Assembly (NCBI RefSeq): GCF_012932445.1
Contig: NZ_JAAIIJ010000014.1
Coordinates: forward strand, 1 to 59,057
Direction: 5' to 3'
Source: Bifidobacterium panos
GTDB lineage: Bacteria; Actinomycetota; Actinomycetes; Actinomycetales; Bifidobacteriaceae
Length of the DNA: 59,057 bases
Shown here in pieces: positions 27,623-36,473 of this stretch (the first letter of the stretch is position 1; the number at the start of each line of letters is the position of its first letter). The notes beneath the pieces are model-generated. The model worked only from the letters and a program-made list of their open reading frames with translations, was not told the DNA's origin and did not search any database. The translations under genes and the position numbers were made by a program.

Positions 27623-29338
27623 CTAGCGTTTCTTGGACTTGCGGCCTTTGAAATAGATATCGAAGACAATCCAGCAGCTCAGGACGAACGCCACCACATA
27701 GCCCATGAAACCGACGATGGGAATGCCGAACACCACCGGCTTGATGCCCGCGAAATAGACGATCGATGAGCCGACGAACAAACCCACCACAATCAGCGCC
27801 ATCGTAAGCCTGTTGACCATGTCCGACAACAGCCGGAACGGTTCTTCGGAGCCGACCAGCTCCATATTCACGCGCAACTGGCCGCGGGTGAGCATGCGCG
27901 CGGCGTTCTTCAGTTCGGCCAGCGCGCCCAACGCACCATGTAGCGCCTGGTGACTTTCGATGCCCAGTGCCTTGGCTTCGTCGCGAATCGCGCCGTCGAT
28001 GGTTTTGGAGCGGGAGATGTGTTCGGAGATGATCTGGATCATGTTCACGTTCGGGATGAACTCGTCCAGCAATCCTTCCAACGTGACCAGTGCGCGGCCA
28101 ACCGTGGTGACGGTGCTGGGAATCTCGATGCCGTGGCGCGAGGCCATCTGCGTGAGGGAAGTCAGGAAAGCGGCGATATCCAGTTCGGCCAGGTCGACGG
28201 TGCCGAACTCCTTGACAATCACATCGAGATCGGCCAGCAGGGACGGATAATCCTCCGCGTTGGCATCGGCGCCGGCGAAACGCAGCAGCGCGTCGGCGAG
28301 CGCCGGGGAATCCTGGCTGGCGACGGCGAAGATCATCTCTTTGAGCACGTGGCGGGTGCGCTGGTCAAGCCGGCCCGTCATGCCTAAGTCAATGAGCACG
28401 ATTTGCCCGTCGCGCACAATGATGTTGCCCGGATGCGGATCCGCGTGGAAGAAGCCTTCGTCCAGAATCTGAGTGGCGTAGTTGTCGACCAGCTTGGTGC
28501 CGATTTCCTTTAAGTCATAACCCGCTTCGATGAGCTTGCCCGGATGGGAGACGGAGATGCCGTCGACGTATTCCATCACGACCACATGCTCGGTGCACAG
28601 GTCGGGATAGGGCTTCGGGCAGTCCATATAGTTGAACGCCTCGGCGAATCGCTTGAATTCGGCCAGATTGCGCGCTTCGACAAGGAAGTCGGTTTCCGAT
28701 TCAAAGGTGCTCCACAGCTCCTCGACCACGCCTTTGAGGTCGACGACTTGGGAGGTGCGAATCATTCTGGACGCGCTTTTGGCGATGGAGCGCATGATGG
28801 CGACGTCCTGCGCCATCGTCTCGCGCACGCCGGGGCGTTGCACCTTGATGGCCACGTCTTCGCCGGTGACCAATGTGGCGCGATGCACTTGGGCCAGCGA
28901 CGCCGAGCCGAGCGGTTTGGCATCGATGTGCGAGAAGATTTCGTCGACTGGACGGCCATATTCGTCAGACAGCGTGTCGAGCACCACCTGATAGGGCATC
29001 GGGTCGGCGTCGGCGCGCAACTTGGCCAGCTCGTCGCAGAAACTGGCGGGCAGCATTTCGGAGCGCATCGACAGAATCTGACCGGCCTTGACGAAAGTGG
29101 GGCCGAGCGCCTCGAACATCAGGCGCATCTTGACCGGGGTCAGACCGTGAAATATGTCGAACTGATGGGCAATACGGATGATTTGCCCGAGGCGTTTGAG
29201 TTTGCCGCGTCGCGTCAGGTGATAGCGCGCGGAGAAGCTATCCCTGCGGGAGCCGAACAGGGCGATGGTTTCGCTGCCGCGCTGTTCGCCGGCTTCTTTC
29301 TGTTCGGCTCCCGTAAGGTTTGGCGTGAGGTCAGGCAC
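27623..29338 (-). CDS. ABC1 (UbiB/AarF) family atypical kinase
   Basis: 571 residues. Conserved blocks: EALGPTFVKAGQILSMRSEMLP (the family's KxGQ motif, about 77-98), PLGSASLAQVHRATL (Ala-rich nucleotide loop), VAIKVQRPGV (Lys), FHADPHPGNI (catalytic loop) and IDLGMTGRL (metal-binding Asp). Two hydrophobic helices end the protein, followed by a basic tail. UbiB-type proteins support quinone or lipid metabolism, but bifidobacteria make no ubiquinone, so the substrate is open. It starts with GTG immediately after the TAA of the phasin-like gene, so the two are translationally linked. Confidence 0.9.
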   Translation of the reverse strand: MPDLTPNLTGAEQKEAGEQRGSETIALFGSRRDSFSARYHLTRRGKLKRLGQIIRIAHQFDIFHGLTPVKMRLMFEALGPTFVKAGQILSMRSEMLPASFCDELAKLRADADPMPYQVVLDTLSDEYGRPVDEIFSHIDAKPLGSASLAQVHRATLVTGEDVAIKVQRPGVRETMAQDVAIMRSIAKSASRMIRTSQVVDLKGVVEELWSTFESETDFLVEARNLAEFKRFAEAFNYMDCPKPYPDLCTEHVVVMEYVDGISVSHPGKLIEAGYDLKEIGTKLVDNYATQILDEGFFHADPHPGNIIVRDGQIVLIDLGMTGRLDQRTRHVLKEMIFAVASQDSPALADALLRFAGADANAEDYPSLLADLDVIVKEFGTVDLAELDIAAFLTSLTQMASRHGIEIPSTVTTVGRALVTLEGLLDEFIPNVNMIQIISEHISRSKTIDGAIRDEAKALGIESHQALHGALGALAELKNAARMLTRGQLRVNMELVGSEEPFRLLSDMVNRLTMALIVVGLFVGSSIVYFAGIKPVVFGIPIVGFMGYVVAFVLSCWIVFDIYFKGRKSKKR

Positions 29339-29638
29339 TTAGGACTTCTTGCTGTCGGAATCGGCCGTCTGCTCGGCTGTCTGCTCGGTGTACTGTTCGG
29401 CCGTCTGCTCAGTATCTTGCTCAGCCGTCTGCTTGGCCGTCTGCTTGGCATCGTCTATGGTCTTGGCCACCTTGCGCTTAAGCTCGGTGTTCAGGGCCTT
29501 GCCTTGTTCGACGGTGAGCTCGCCCTTCTTGACGAGTCCGTCGACGATCTCGCTGCCCTTCTCATAGGTGTTGGCCAAAGCGCCGACGCCGGCCAGCATG
29601 ACCTTGCGCAGCCCCTCACCCAAATTGAAATCAGCCAT
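29339..29638 (-). CDS. Phasin-like small protein coupled to the ABC1 kinase
   Basis: 99 residues. The N-terminal 60 residues (GEGLRKVMLAGVGALANTYEKGSEIV, then VKKGELTVEQGKALNTELK) match the pattern of small phasin-like/PhaF-type proteins often found next to ABC1 kinases. The C-terminus is a Thr/Gln/Glu/Ala repeat tail (QTAEQ repeated). It is cytoplasmic and probably helical. The stop TAA touches the GTG of the kinase. A GGAGG-type site precedes the start, and a new promoter is likely in the 150-bp gap upstream. Confidence 0.78.
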   Translation of the reverse strand: MADFNLGEGLRKVMLAGVGALANTYEKGSEIVDGLVKKGELTVEQGKALNTELKRKVAKTIDDAKQTAKQTAEQDTEQTAEQYTEQTAEQTADSDSKKS

Positions 29639-29788
29639 AATATCCTCCTTGATTTGCAGGTTCGATGCGGCATGAACCGCCGCGTCGCGTACTCACCTAG
29701 CCTACCGCGTTGTCGTTGCGGGCGCATCCTCACATATATGATTTGCTTCCCTGACAATAGAAGAGCGACAACTACCCACTACCTATCT

Positions 29789-32700
29789 TCAGTCGCTGTC
29801 TTCGTTGTTATTGCCGATGAGCTTGGCGGATTCCTTCTGCTCCTCGTTGAAGCGGTCGGCGGTGGCTTGTTCGCGCTTGTCTTTGGCGGTCTCCTTGGGC
29901 TTGTTCTGCTCATGGGTGATGGACTGCTGGTATGGAGCGATGTCGTAACGCGACATCAACAGCTTCACCTCGCGCTTCAAGTCGCGCTCCAGTTGCACGC
30001 GGTTCTGTTCGGCGCAGGTGGCGACGATACGCACCGTGGTGGCCGAATCGGAAAGCGCCACCACGCCCTTGTAGAACGGGCCGGACACGATGGACGGCAA
30101 ACGCTTTTTGACATTCGGCAACTCGTTGTGCAGCATGTTCTCCAAATACGGCAGCGACTCGCCGTTGATGAGGTTGAACTCGACGGACGCATAGGAGTCC
30201 ATCTTCGTCTTGTTCATCACATTGCTGATCTGGCTGTTGCGCAACACCAGCACATTGCCCAGCCCATCGTTGATCTTCGTGGTGCGCACGCCGATCTCGA
30301 TGACGGTGCCGCCCATCGTGCCGACTTGGATCATGTCGCCCACGCGGAACTCGCCCTCGAAGATGATGAACAAGCCGGACAGAATATCGGAGACGAGCGC
30401 CTGCGCACCGAAGCCGATGGCCAACGTGAGCAGGCCGGCGGAAGCGAGCAGCGTGGCGGTGTCCACACCCAGCAGCGATAGCGAGTAATACAGCACGCCG
30501 ATTACGGAACCGTATTTGATGATGCTGCACAGCAGGCGGATGATCGTCTCGCCGCGCGCACCCACCACGCCGCTCAACAGGCGCAGCAGCTCGTTCGCGG
30601 CGGAGGCGACGGTGGCGATCACACAGGCCGTCATCAGCGCGGCGGTGACGGCGAAGATGTTCATGCCCTTGCTCCAGCCGCCGCCGAGAATGTAGGAGAA
30701 CACGGACTGGCTGCCGAAGATCGTGTCCTTGAACACCACGCCGACGAACACCAGCACCACAAACAGGCCGAACAGCCAGCGCAGCACCGTGCCCAGCTTG
30801 CCTTCGGGGGTTTTCTCGTCCCACTTGAACGATTGGCGCAACCAACGGCTGGCTGCCGATTGGGTTTTCATCGTGCGGTTGGTGCCGGGGCGCTGGATGT
30901 CGAAGATGCGCTGATCCGCGGGGTTGGCAACTACTGGTTGCGCTTTGCCCGCGTCCCCGGAGCCGCCACCGGAACCCTCGCCACCGCCATTGTTATTCGC
31001 GCCAGCCGCGCTCTCCGCTTCCGCCTGCACCGCAGCCGCTTTCTTGCGCAAATCGAACGACAGCAGCAGGAAGATGACCACCAGGCACACGAACGCCTCA
31101 ATCCCGGTGTCAATCGTCAGCCGCACGCGCTGGTCCATCAGCTCGGAATCGCCTCGGGTGACGTACAGGTAATAGTCTTCCGTTTCCACGGACGAGACGT
31201 AATACTGCGTGCCGTCGATGGTCAGATAGTTGCAGTACCCGCCCTTGATCTGATCGTCCTTCAATCCCACGTCAGTGGCCTTCTTGCCTTGCACCAAGCT
31301 GTCCGGGAAATAGGCGATCTTGCCGGTTTCCTTGTCGATGGCGAACGCGAAGCCGTTGCCGCCCACCTTCACGCCGTCGAGCACGCGGTCGATCTTGACC
31401 GAAGAGAGCAGCTCCTCAAGCATCTTCGGACTGACGGCAATCTGCACCAGGCCGTCCGTCAGGCCCTGCTCGTCGGTGGTGGTGACGCCGATGTATTGGC
31501 GCATGGTGCCGTTTTCGTCCTCGCGCGCCTCCTGCACCAGCGAGCCGGAGCTTTGCAGCAGCTTGCGGAATGCGTAGGACTGGCTCTTCGTGTCGTCGCT
31601 GAGCGTGAACGAGGGGGACGGGTCGGTGGAGGCGGTGCGCACGCCGTCGATGTTGAACACGTTGATGACATCGACCTTGAGCACCTTGGCGAGTTCGAGC
31701 AGGCTGGCGCGGTTCTCCAGTTCGGGGTTCTGGTCGAGGATATAGGCCGTGATCTTCGCCTTGCTCAGGTAGCGTGTGTCGCCTTCCTTGCGCAGCGCCT
31801 CGGCGCGTTTGCTGGTATTCGCCGTCGTCTGCGCAATCGAGTTGGCGCGGTCGGTGTTGACCAGCGACTCGTTCGACAGCGCGAAGAGCGTCTGCATATA
31901 GAACGACACGATGATCACCACCACCAGGCCCACAACGGACAGCACCGCCGCCTTGGAGCCGATCTTCTTGGAATACAGCACCGGGCCGAACGGGGCGTAA
32001 TCCTCCTCGATGTGCCCCTGGCGCTCGTCGTCGCGCAACACGAAAACGCCATACAGCACCACGGCCGCCATCACCACGCCGAATGCGAACAGCACCACGC
32101 CCACGGTGATGTTGCGCGAGGCGGTGAGCGTCTTCTCCAGCACCGAGGAAATGTAATACGTTTTGCCGATTTTGGTGACCCCGCTATACAGGCGCGTGCC
32201 GTTGAAGGTCATATGGAAGAAGTGCCCGTCCTCCAAGTCGTCGACGCTTAAGCCGTCATCGAGCGCGTCGGTGCCGATGAGGCTCGAATCCGGATGGTAT
32301 TGCACCGTGTAGTCCTGCGCGGAAACGGCCATCACATAGCCATGCTGGCCGACGGTGATGTCCTTGAGCGTGGCCTTGAGCGAGCTGTTGTCCTCGATGA
32401 TGTCGTCCAGGCGCTTGGGGCTGACTTCGAGCACGGCCATCGTCTCGTCGTCGATTTTGGACGAATAGTAGCGCTCGTTCCACTCCTGGCTGGACACCGT
32501 CACTTCCATGGCGGTGGTGGGATTCTCCTCGCTGAACACGGTGCGCAGCTGGTTGAAGCGCGCGTGAGTGAAGTCGGCTTTGGTGTCTTGCGCTTTGGCG
32601 AGGATCTGGCCGTCCTTGGAAACGACGAGCACATCGTCGACGTCGAACAGCTGCTTGTATTCGGACATTTTGGTGTCGCTGACTTCAAAGCCCGCGTTGT

Positions 32701-32974
32701 TGTGGGCCATGAAGGAAATCGAATCGGCCTTGGCCTGGAAGATTTCGTCGAAGCTGCTCGTGGACTCCTCGGTTTCCTTGTCCGCCTGTTCCAGCGTGGT
32801 TTTGAGCTGTTCGTTCTGGTGGCGCATCTCCTCGGTGTAGCTGGAGACGGATAGCTTGGTCTGCACGCTGGAGAGCAGCAGGCCGGTGCCGACGAAACAG
32901 ACGATCACCACGGCGACCAGCGCCGCGATCTTGAGTTTCAGCCGGGTGGACATGGCTTCGACTTCGTGTGGCAT
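29789..32974 (-). CDS. MscS-family channel with two extracytoplasmic Cache-like sensor domains
   Basis: 1061 residues. A first membrane helix (about 12-34) leads to an outside domain (about 35-285) ending in a Cache pattern, GQHGYVMAVSAQDYTVQYHPD. Two helices and a short cytoplasmic loop follow. A second outside domain (about 365-625) has GGNGFAFAIDKETGKIAYFPD, again Cache-like. After another helix and a Gly/Asn-rich linker comes the MscS part: several helices, the pore-helix block LTLAIGFGAQALVSDILSG and the beta domain (GEFRVGDMIQVGTMGG). Normal MscS has about 290 residues. The design suggests ligand control of channel opening. The ATG at 32974 is used; ATG at 32953 is an alternative. It is downstream of the binding lipoprotein gene by 96 bp. 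Confidence 0.88.
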   Translation of the reverse strand: MPHEVEAMSTRLKLKIAALVAVVIVCFVGTGLLLSSVQTKLSVSSYTEEMRHQNEQLKTTLEQADKETEESTSSFDEIFQAKADSISFMAHNNAGFEVSDTKMSEYKQLFDVDDVLVVSKDGQILAKAQDTKADFTHARFNQLRTVFSEENPTTAMEVTVSSQEWNERYYSSKIDDETMAVLEVSPKRLDDIIEDNSSLKATLKDITVGQHGYVMAVSAQDYTVQYHPDSSLIGTDALDDGLSVDDLEDGHFFHMTFNGTRLYSGVTKIGKTYYISSVLEKTLTASRNITVGVVLFAFGVVMAAVVLYGVFVLRDDERQGHIEEDYAPFGPVLYSKKIGSKAAVLSVVGLVVVIIVSFYMQTLFALSNESLVNTDRANSIAQTTANTSKRAEALRKEGDTRYLSKAKITAYILDQNPELENRASLLELAKVLKVDVINVFNIDGVRTASTDPSPSFTLSDDTKSQSYAFRKLLQSSGSLVQEAREDENGTMRQYIGVTTTDEQGLTDGLVQIAVSPKMLEELLSSVKIDRVLDGVKVGGNGFAFAIDKETGKIAYFPDSLVQGKKATDVGLKDDQIKGGYCNYLTIDGTQYYVSSVETEDYYLYVTRGDSELMDQRVRLTIDTGIEAFVCLVVIFLLLSFDLRKKAAAVQAEAESAAGANNNGGGEGSGGGSGDAGKAQPVVANPADQRIFDIQRPGTNRTMKTQSAASRWLRQSFKWDEKTPEGKLGTVLRWLFGLFVVLVFVGVVFKDTIFGSQSVFSYILGGGWSKGMNIFAVTAALMTACVIATVASAANELLRLLSGVVGARGETIIRLLCSIIKYGSVIGVLYYSLSLLGVDTATLLASAGLLTLAIGFGAQALVSDILSGLFIIFEGEFRVGDMIQVGTMGGTVIEIGVRTTKINDGLGNVLVLRNSQISNVMNKTKMDSYASVEFNLINGESLPYLENMLHNELPNVKKRLPSIVSGPFYKGVVALSDSATTVRIVATCAEQNRVQLERDLKREVKLLMSRYDIAPYQQSITHEQNKPKETAKDKREQATADRFNEEQKESAKLIGNNNEDSD

Positions 32975-33070
32975 GATGTGCGCTCTCTTCCCTGGCCTTT
33001 TCGGGCTGCTGTGGTTGCTTGTTCGGGTTTATTGGGTTTATCGGTTTTATTGGCTCGGTTGGCCGCCGGC

Positions 33071-33922
33071 TCAGTCCCATTTGTCGATGAAGCGGTTGAT
33101 GGTGCCGTCATCGAGCATGTTTTGGATGGTGGTTGTCACGGTTGCGCTCAGCGCCGAGTCTTTCTTGGTGGCCACGCCGTATTCCTCGGGATTGATGCTG
33201 AAGTCGGACAGGGTGGAACGCTCGTCGTTCAGATAGGTTTTGGCGATGGCGCTGTCGAGGGCGATGGCGCCGACGGCCCCTGATTCCAACGCGTCGGACA
33301 GCTCCTGATAGGACGGGTATTGCAACAGGTGGAAGTTGTCGAACTGGACGTCGCTGTTATCGTCGTTGGCTTGAAGCGGGTTGCCGTCGCTGAAGCCGAT
33401 TTCGGCGAGTTTCTTGACCAGGATCGCCGCAGTGTCGGTGCCGGCTCGCGTGCCGATGTAGCGGCCCTTGAGACCGTTGATGTCGGTGATCAGCGAACTG
33501 TTCTCCACCATCATCTGCACGGTGCTGGTGTAATAGGCCGGGGAGAAATCGACGTTCTCCTTGCGGTGATCGGAAATCGAATAGCATGCTACCAGCGCGT
33601 CGACTTGGCCGTTTTGTAGCATCTCCTTGCGGGTGTCGGGAGTGACGGTGACGAACTTGACGTCGGAATATCCCATACGGTCGGCCATCTCGTTGGCCAA
33701 ATCGATCTCCATCCCGTAATACTTGTGCGTTTTCTCGTTGTAGTAACCGAAACCCATGACGTCGGCGCGCACGCCCACCGTCAGCGTGCCGTTGCCGCCG
33801 GTGAGGGAAGGCATGCCGCAACCGCCCGCAAGGGCGACGAAGACGAACGCGAGCAATGCGGCCACAGCGGCGGCCAGCCAGCGGTTTCGCCTTATTGCCA
33901 TAGCGTTTCGTCTGTTCATCAT
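33071..33922 (-). CDS. Amino-acid-type solute-binding lipoprotein (SBP_bac_3 family)
   Basis: 283 residues from the ATG at 33922, which follows AGAGAGG. Basic residues and a hydrophobic stretch end in LAGGC, a lipobox, so the protein is membrane-tethered outside the cell. The mature part has the family pattern TVGVRADVMGFGYYNE, GMEIDLANEMADRMGY, VDALVACYSISDHRKENVDFSPAYY and GTRAGTD. The usual Arg-Asp amino-acid-binding residues are only partly discernible. No permease or ABC ATPase gene lies nearby. The next gene in the same direction is the Cache/MscS channel, so it may present a ligand to it. Confidence 0.87.
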   Translation of the reverse strand: MMNRRNAMAIRRNRWLAAAVAALLAFVFVALAGGCGMPSLTGGNGTLTVGVRADVMGFGYYNEKTHKYYGMEIDLANEMADRMGYSDVKFVTVTPDTRKEMLQNGQVDALVACYSISDHRKENVDFSPAYYTSTVQMMVENSSLITDINGLKGRYIGTRAGTDTAAILVKKLAEIGFSDGNPLQANDDNSDVQFDNFHLLQYPSYQELSDALESGAVGAIALDSAIAKTYLNDERSTLSDFSINPEEYGVATKKDSALSATVTTTIQNMLDDGTINRFIDKWD

Positions 33923-34058
33923 GGACGCGCCTCTCTTCCCCGTCGCATTAGCTGGTGCCTCTGTTTCGAGACTACTCTGCACGGGGGAACTTAACTCCCC
34001 GCACAATTCGCGCGTGGAATGGATGCCGGAGGAGACCCGTTTGCCGTTCTTGGATTCA

Positions 34059-34199
34059 GAAAAACGTTACGAGAGCGCGTTCAAAATTAGGAAAAACGTT
34101 ACAGAATCGTATTCAGAACCAAGAAAAACGTTACAAAAGTCCATCCAAAATTAAGAAAAACGTTGCAGATGGTATATTGAAAATAGCGAAAAACGTTAC
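34059..34199 (+). repeat. Five phased copies of GAAAAACGTTAC upstream of the DUF4143 ATPase gene
   Basis: The 12-mer begins at 34059, 34091, 34123, 34155 and 34188, giving spacings of 32, 32, 32 and 33 bp. All are in the same direction; only the fourth differs (GTTGC). The 20-bp segments between are AT-rich and not conserved. Each copy contains palindromic AACGTT, and the period is three turns of B-DNA, so all sites face one side of the helix. The last copy ends 14 bp before the ATG at 34214. The rest of 33923-34058 shows no clear feature. Confidence 0.9.
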
Positions 34200-34213
34200 A
34201 GAATAGAGGCGAA

Positions 34214-35569
34214 ATGCTGAAACGCAAGGCTTGGGACAGGCTTGTTTCTTGGAAAAACAGCCAAAACCGCAAAGCCCTCATGCTCACCGGCGCACGACAG
34301 ATCGGCAAGACCACGCTGGTGCGTCAGTTCGGCGCGCAATATTACGACAGCTTCGCCGAGCTCAATTTCCTGATGGACAGCACGGCCTGCGCCATCTTCG
34401 ACGGCCCGCTGGACGCGAATACCGTCATCACCAACCTCACGGCATATCTGAACATGTCCTTGCAACCGGGCCGCACCTTGATTCTGCTGGACGAGATACA
34501 GGAGTGCCCGCGTGCGCGCACCGCCATCAAGTTCCTGGTGGAAGACGGCAGATTCGACTACATCGAGACGGGCTCGTTGCTCAGCGTCAAGACCAAGCAA
34601 GTGCCCTCATATCCGGTGGGCTTCGAGGAGCAATACCGCATGTATCCGTTGGATTTCGAGGAGTACTGCCTCGCCAATGGCGTGCAGCAATCCACCATCG
34701 ACATGTTGCGAGAGCATTTCGACGAGAAAAAACCCGTGAGCGACGCCGTGCACCAGACCATGATGCGGCTGTTCCAAAGCTATATTGTGGTTGGCGGCAT
34801 GCCGGAAGTCGTGCAGAAATACGCCGACACCCACGATATTGCGCAGGTCACGAGGTTGCAACGGGATTTGCTTGCGCTCTACCGCCAGGACATCGCCAAA
34901 TACGCGGAGGGCAACGAACGCGAGAAAATCCGCGCGATCTTCGATGCCGTCCCCTCGCAGCTCGACGACAAGAACCGGCGCTTCATGCTGGCCGACCTGT
35001 CCAAAACGGCTCGGCAGAACCGGTACGCCAGCAGCTTTCTGTGGCTGGCCGACGCGGGTGTGACGCTGCCCTGCTACAACGTTCGCGCACCCGAAGCCCC
35101 ATTGGAAAGCAACGGCAAACGCAATCTGTTCAAACTGTTTATGAATGACGTCGGGCTGTTATGCGCCGACTCCAACGCGCAATTCGACATTCTAGGCGGT
35201 GGGTTGCAAGTCAATATGGGGTCGATTGTGGAAAACTTTGTTGCGCAGGAGCTCAAGGCGCATGGATTCGGCCTGCACTATTTCAACGGCAAACGCTACG
35301 GCGAGGTTGATTTCGTTGTGCAGAGTGGCAATGACGTGCTGCCCATCGAAGTCAAATCGGGAAACGACTGGGCCAAGCACAAGGCGCTCGACAACATCAT
35401 GAACGTCGACGAATGGAATCTGGGGCAAGCATATGTGCTTTGCAAAGGCAACGTCGCTCAGGATGGGAAGATCGCCTATTTGCCGCTGTATATGAGCATG
35501 TTCCTGGAGCCGGTGCAGTTGCCCGAGCGGCTGCCTTATGAAGTGGATCTCAGCGCGCTCGAGGATTGA
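34214..35569 (+). CDS. AAA_14/DUF4143 family ATPase with PD-(D/E)xK-like domain
   Basis: 451 residues. Walker A is GARQIGKTTLV (about 26-36), Walker B is LILLDEIQECP (about 94-104), and sensor-like ETGSLLS follows. The C-terminal DUF4143 part has GEVDFVVQSGN and, a few residues on, LPIEVKSG, i.e. an intact E-x-D...E-V-K nuclease-like signature. The function of the family is unknown. The gene is isolated, directly behind the 32-bp repeat array, with only a weak GAGG ribosome site. It is divergent from the binding lipoprotein. Compare 3632 and 40063. Confidence 0.88.
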   Translation: MLKRKAWDRLVSWKNSQNRKALMLTGARQIGKTTLVRQFGAQYYDSFAELNFLMDSTACAIFDGPLDANTVITNLTAYLNMSLQPGRTLILLDEIQECPRARTAIKFLVEDGRFDYIETGSLLSVKTKQVPSYPVGFEEQYRMYPLDFEEYCLANGVQQSTIDMLREHFDEKKPVSDAVHQTMMRLFQSYIVVGGMPEVVQKYADTHDIAQVTRLQRDLLALYRQDIAKYAEGNEREKIRAIFDAVPSQLDDKNRRFMLADLSKTARQNRYASSFLWLADAGVTLPCYNVRAPEAPLESNGKRNLFKLFMNDVGLLCADSNAQFDILGGGLQVNMGSIVENFVAQELKAHGFGLHYFNGKRYGEVDFVVQSGNDVLPIEVKSGNDWAKHKALDNIMNVDEWNLGQAYVLCKGNVAQDGKIAYLPLYMSMFLEPVQLPERLPYEVDLSALED

Positions 35570-35698
35570 TCCTTTCCATATTTGCTCGGGATTAAGTGCA
35601 GCCGATGATTCACCATTTTTTGCCGAAAGGCGGTAGTGTAGCTGGTGATTGCGAAATGCGACATGTGTTTCGCCTCGTATGCCAAAGAAAGGTCTGTT

Positions 35699-36415
35699 AT
35701 GGATTTTCGTAAGTATATTGCCGAGTTCATCGGCACGCTGATTCTCGTGCTGGTCGGTTGCGGCACCGTCGTCGGTTTCACCACACTCGCCGGCGAGCTG
35801 GGTCTGGGCGGTTCGACCCTGACCCTCGTCTCCGTGGTGATCGCTCTGGCGTTCGGCATCTCCGTCATCATCGCCGCCTACTCCGTGGGCAACGTTTCCG
35901 GCGCGCACCTCAACCCGGCCGTGTCGCTGGCCATGCTCATCGACGGCCGCATGAGCGTGATTGACTTCATCGGCTACGTGGTGGCTCAGGTGCTCGGCGC
36001 CATTGTCGCCGCGGGTATGCTGGTTGTCTTCACCGGCTCCAGAGCCTCCCTCGGTACCAACGGCTATGGCGAGGCTTCTGCTATGGGCACTCAGGTGGGC
36101 CCGGCGTTTCTCATCGAAGTCGTGCTCACTTTCGTGTTCGTGCTGGTGATTCTGGGCGTGACCGCCAAGGCCGAATTTGCCAACATCGCCGGCCTTGTGA
36201 TCGGTCTGTCGCTGATGGCCGTCGTGATTGTCGGTCTGCCGTTCACCGGCACCTCCGTGAACCCGGCTCGTTCGCTTGGCCCGGCTCTGCTGGCTGGCGG
36301 CGAAGCGCTTGCTCAGGTGTGGCTGTTCATCCTCGCCCCGCTGGTCGGTGGCGCGCTGGCCGCGCTTGTGCACCGTTTCGTGCTCGCTCCGGGCTATCTG
36401 TCCGACAAGAAGTGA
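35699..36415 (+). CDS. Aquaporin family (MIP) channel
   Basis: 238 residues, six membrane helices and two half-helices with both NPA motifs (GAHLNPAVS and GTSVNPARS). In the helix before the second NPA the His of strict water channels is replaced (LSLMAVVIVGLPFTGT), so the selectivity filter is probably wider or more hydrophobic than AqpZ. The substrate may be water plus small neutral solutes; this is inference. The start at 35699 follows AAAGAAAGG. A reading from 35645 would put a hydrophilic, Cys-containing leader ahead of TM1 and is not favoured. Confidence 0.92.
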   Translation: MDFRKYIAEFIGTLILVLVGCGTVVGFTTLAGELGLGGSTLTLVSVVIALAFGISVIIAAYSVGNVSGAHLNPAVSLAMLIDGRMSVIDFIGYVVAQVLGAIVAAGMLVVFTGSRASLGTNGYGEASAMGTQVGPAFLIEVVLTFVFVLVILGVTAKAEFANIAGLVIGLSLMAVVIVGLPFTGTSVNPARSLGPALLAGGEALAQVWLFILAPLVGGALAALVHRFVLAPGYLSDKK

Positions 36416-36430
36416 CAAATACTTAAACAT

Positions 36431-36470
36431 CGAAGAAGCCCCGCCCGTATTGCAAGGCGGGGCTTCTTCG
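36431..36470. terminator. Bidirectional terminator between aquaporin and gatD genes
   Basis: Perfect 15-bp arms CGAAGAAGCCCCGCC (36431-36445) and GGCGGGGCTTCTTCG (36456-36470). It serves two converging transcripts. Confidence 0.85.
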
Positions 36471-36473
36471 TAT

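Noticed and set aside
34059..34199. CRISPR-like look of the repeat array (12-bp repeats, 20-bp intervals)
   Set aside because: Repeats are far too short, intervals are AT-rich and partly alike, no cas genes are present, and the array abuts a start codon.
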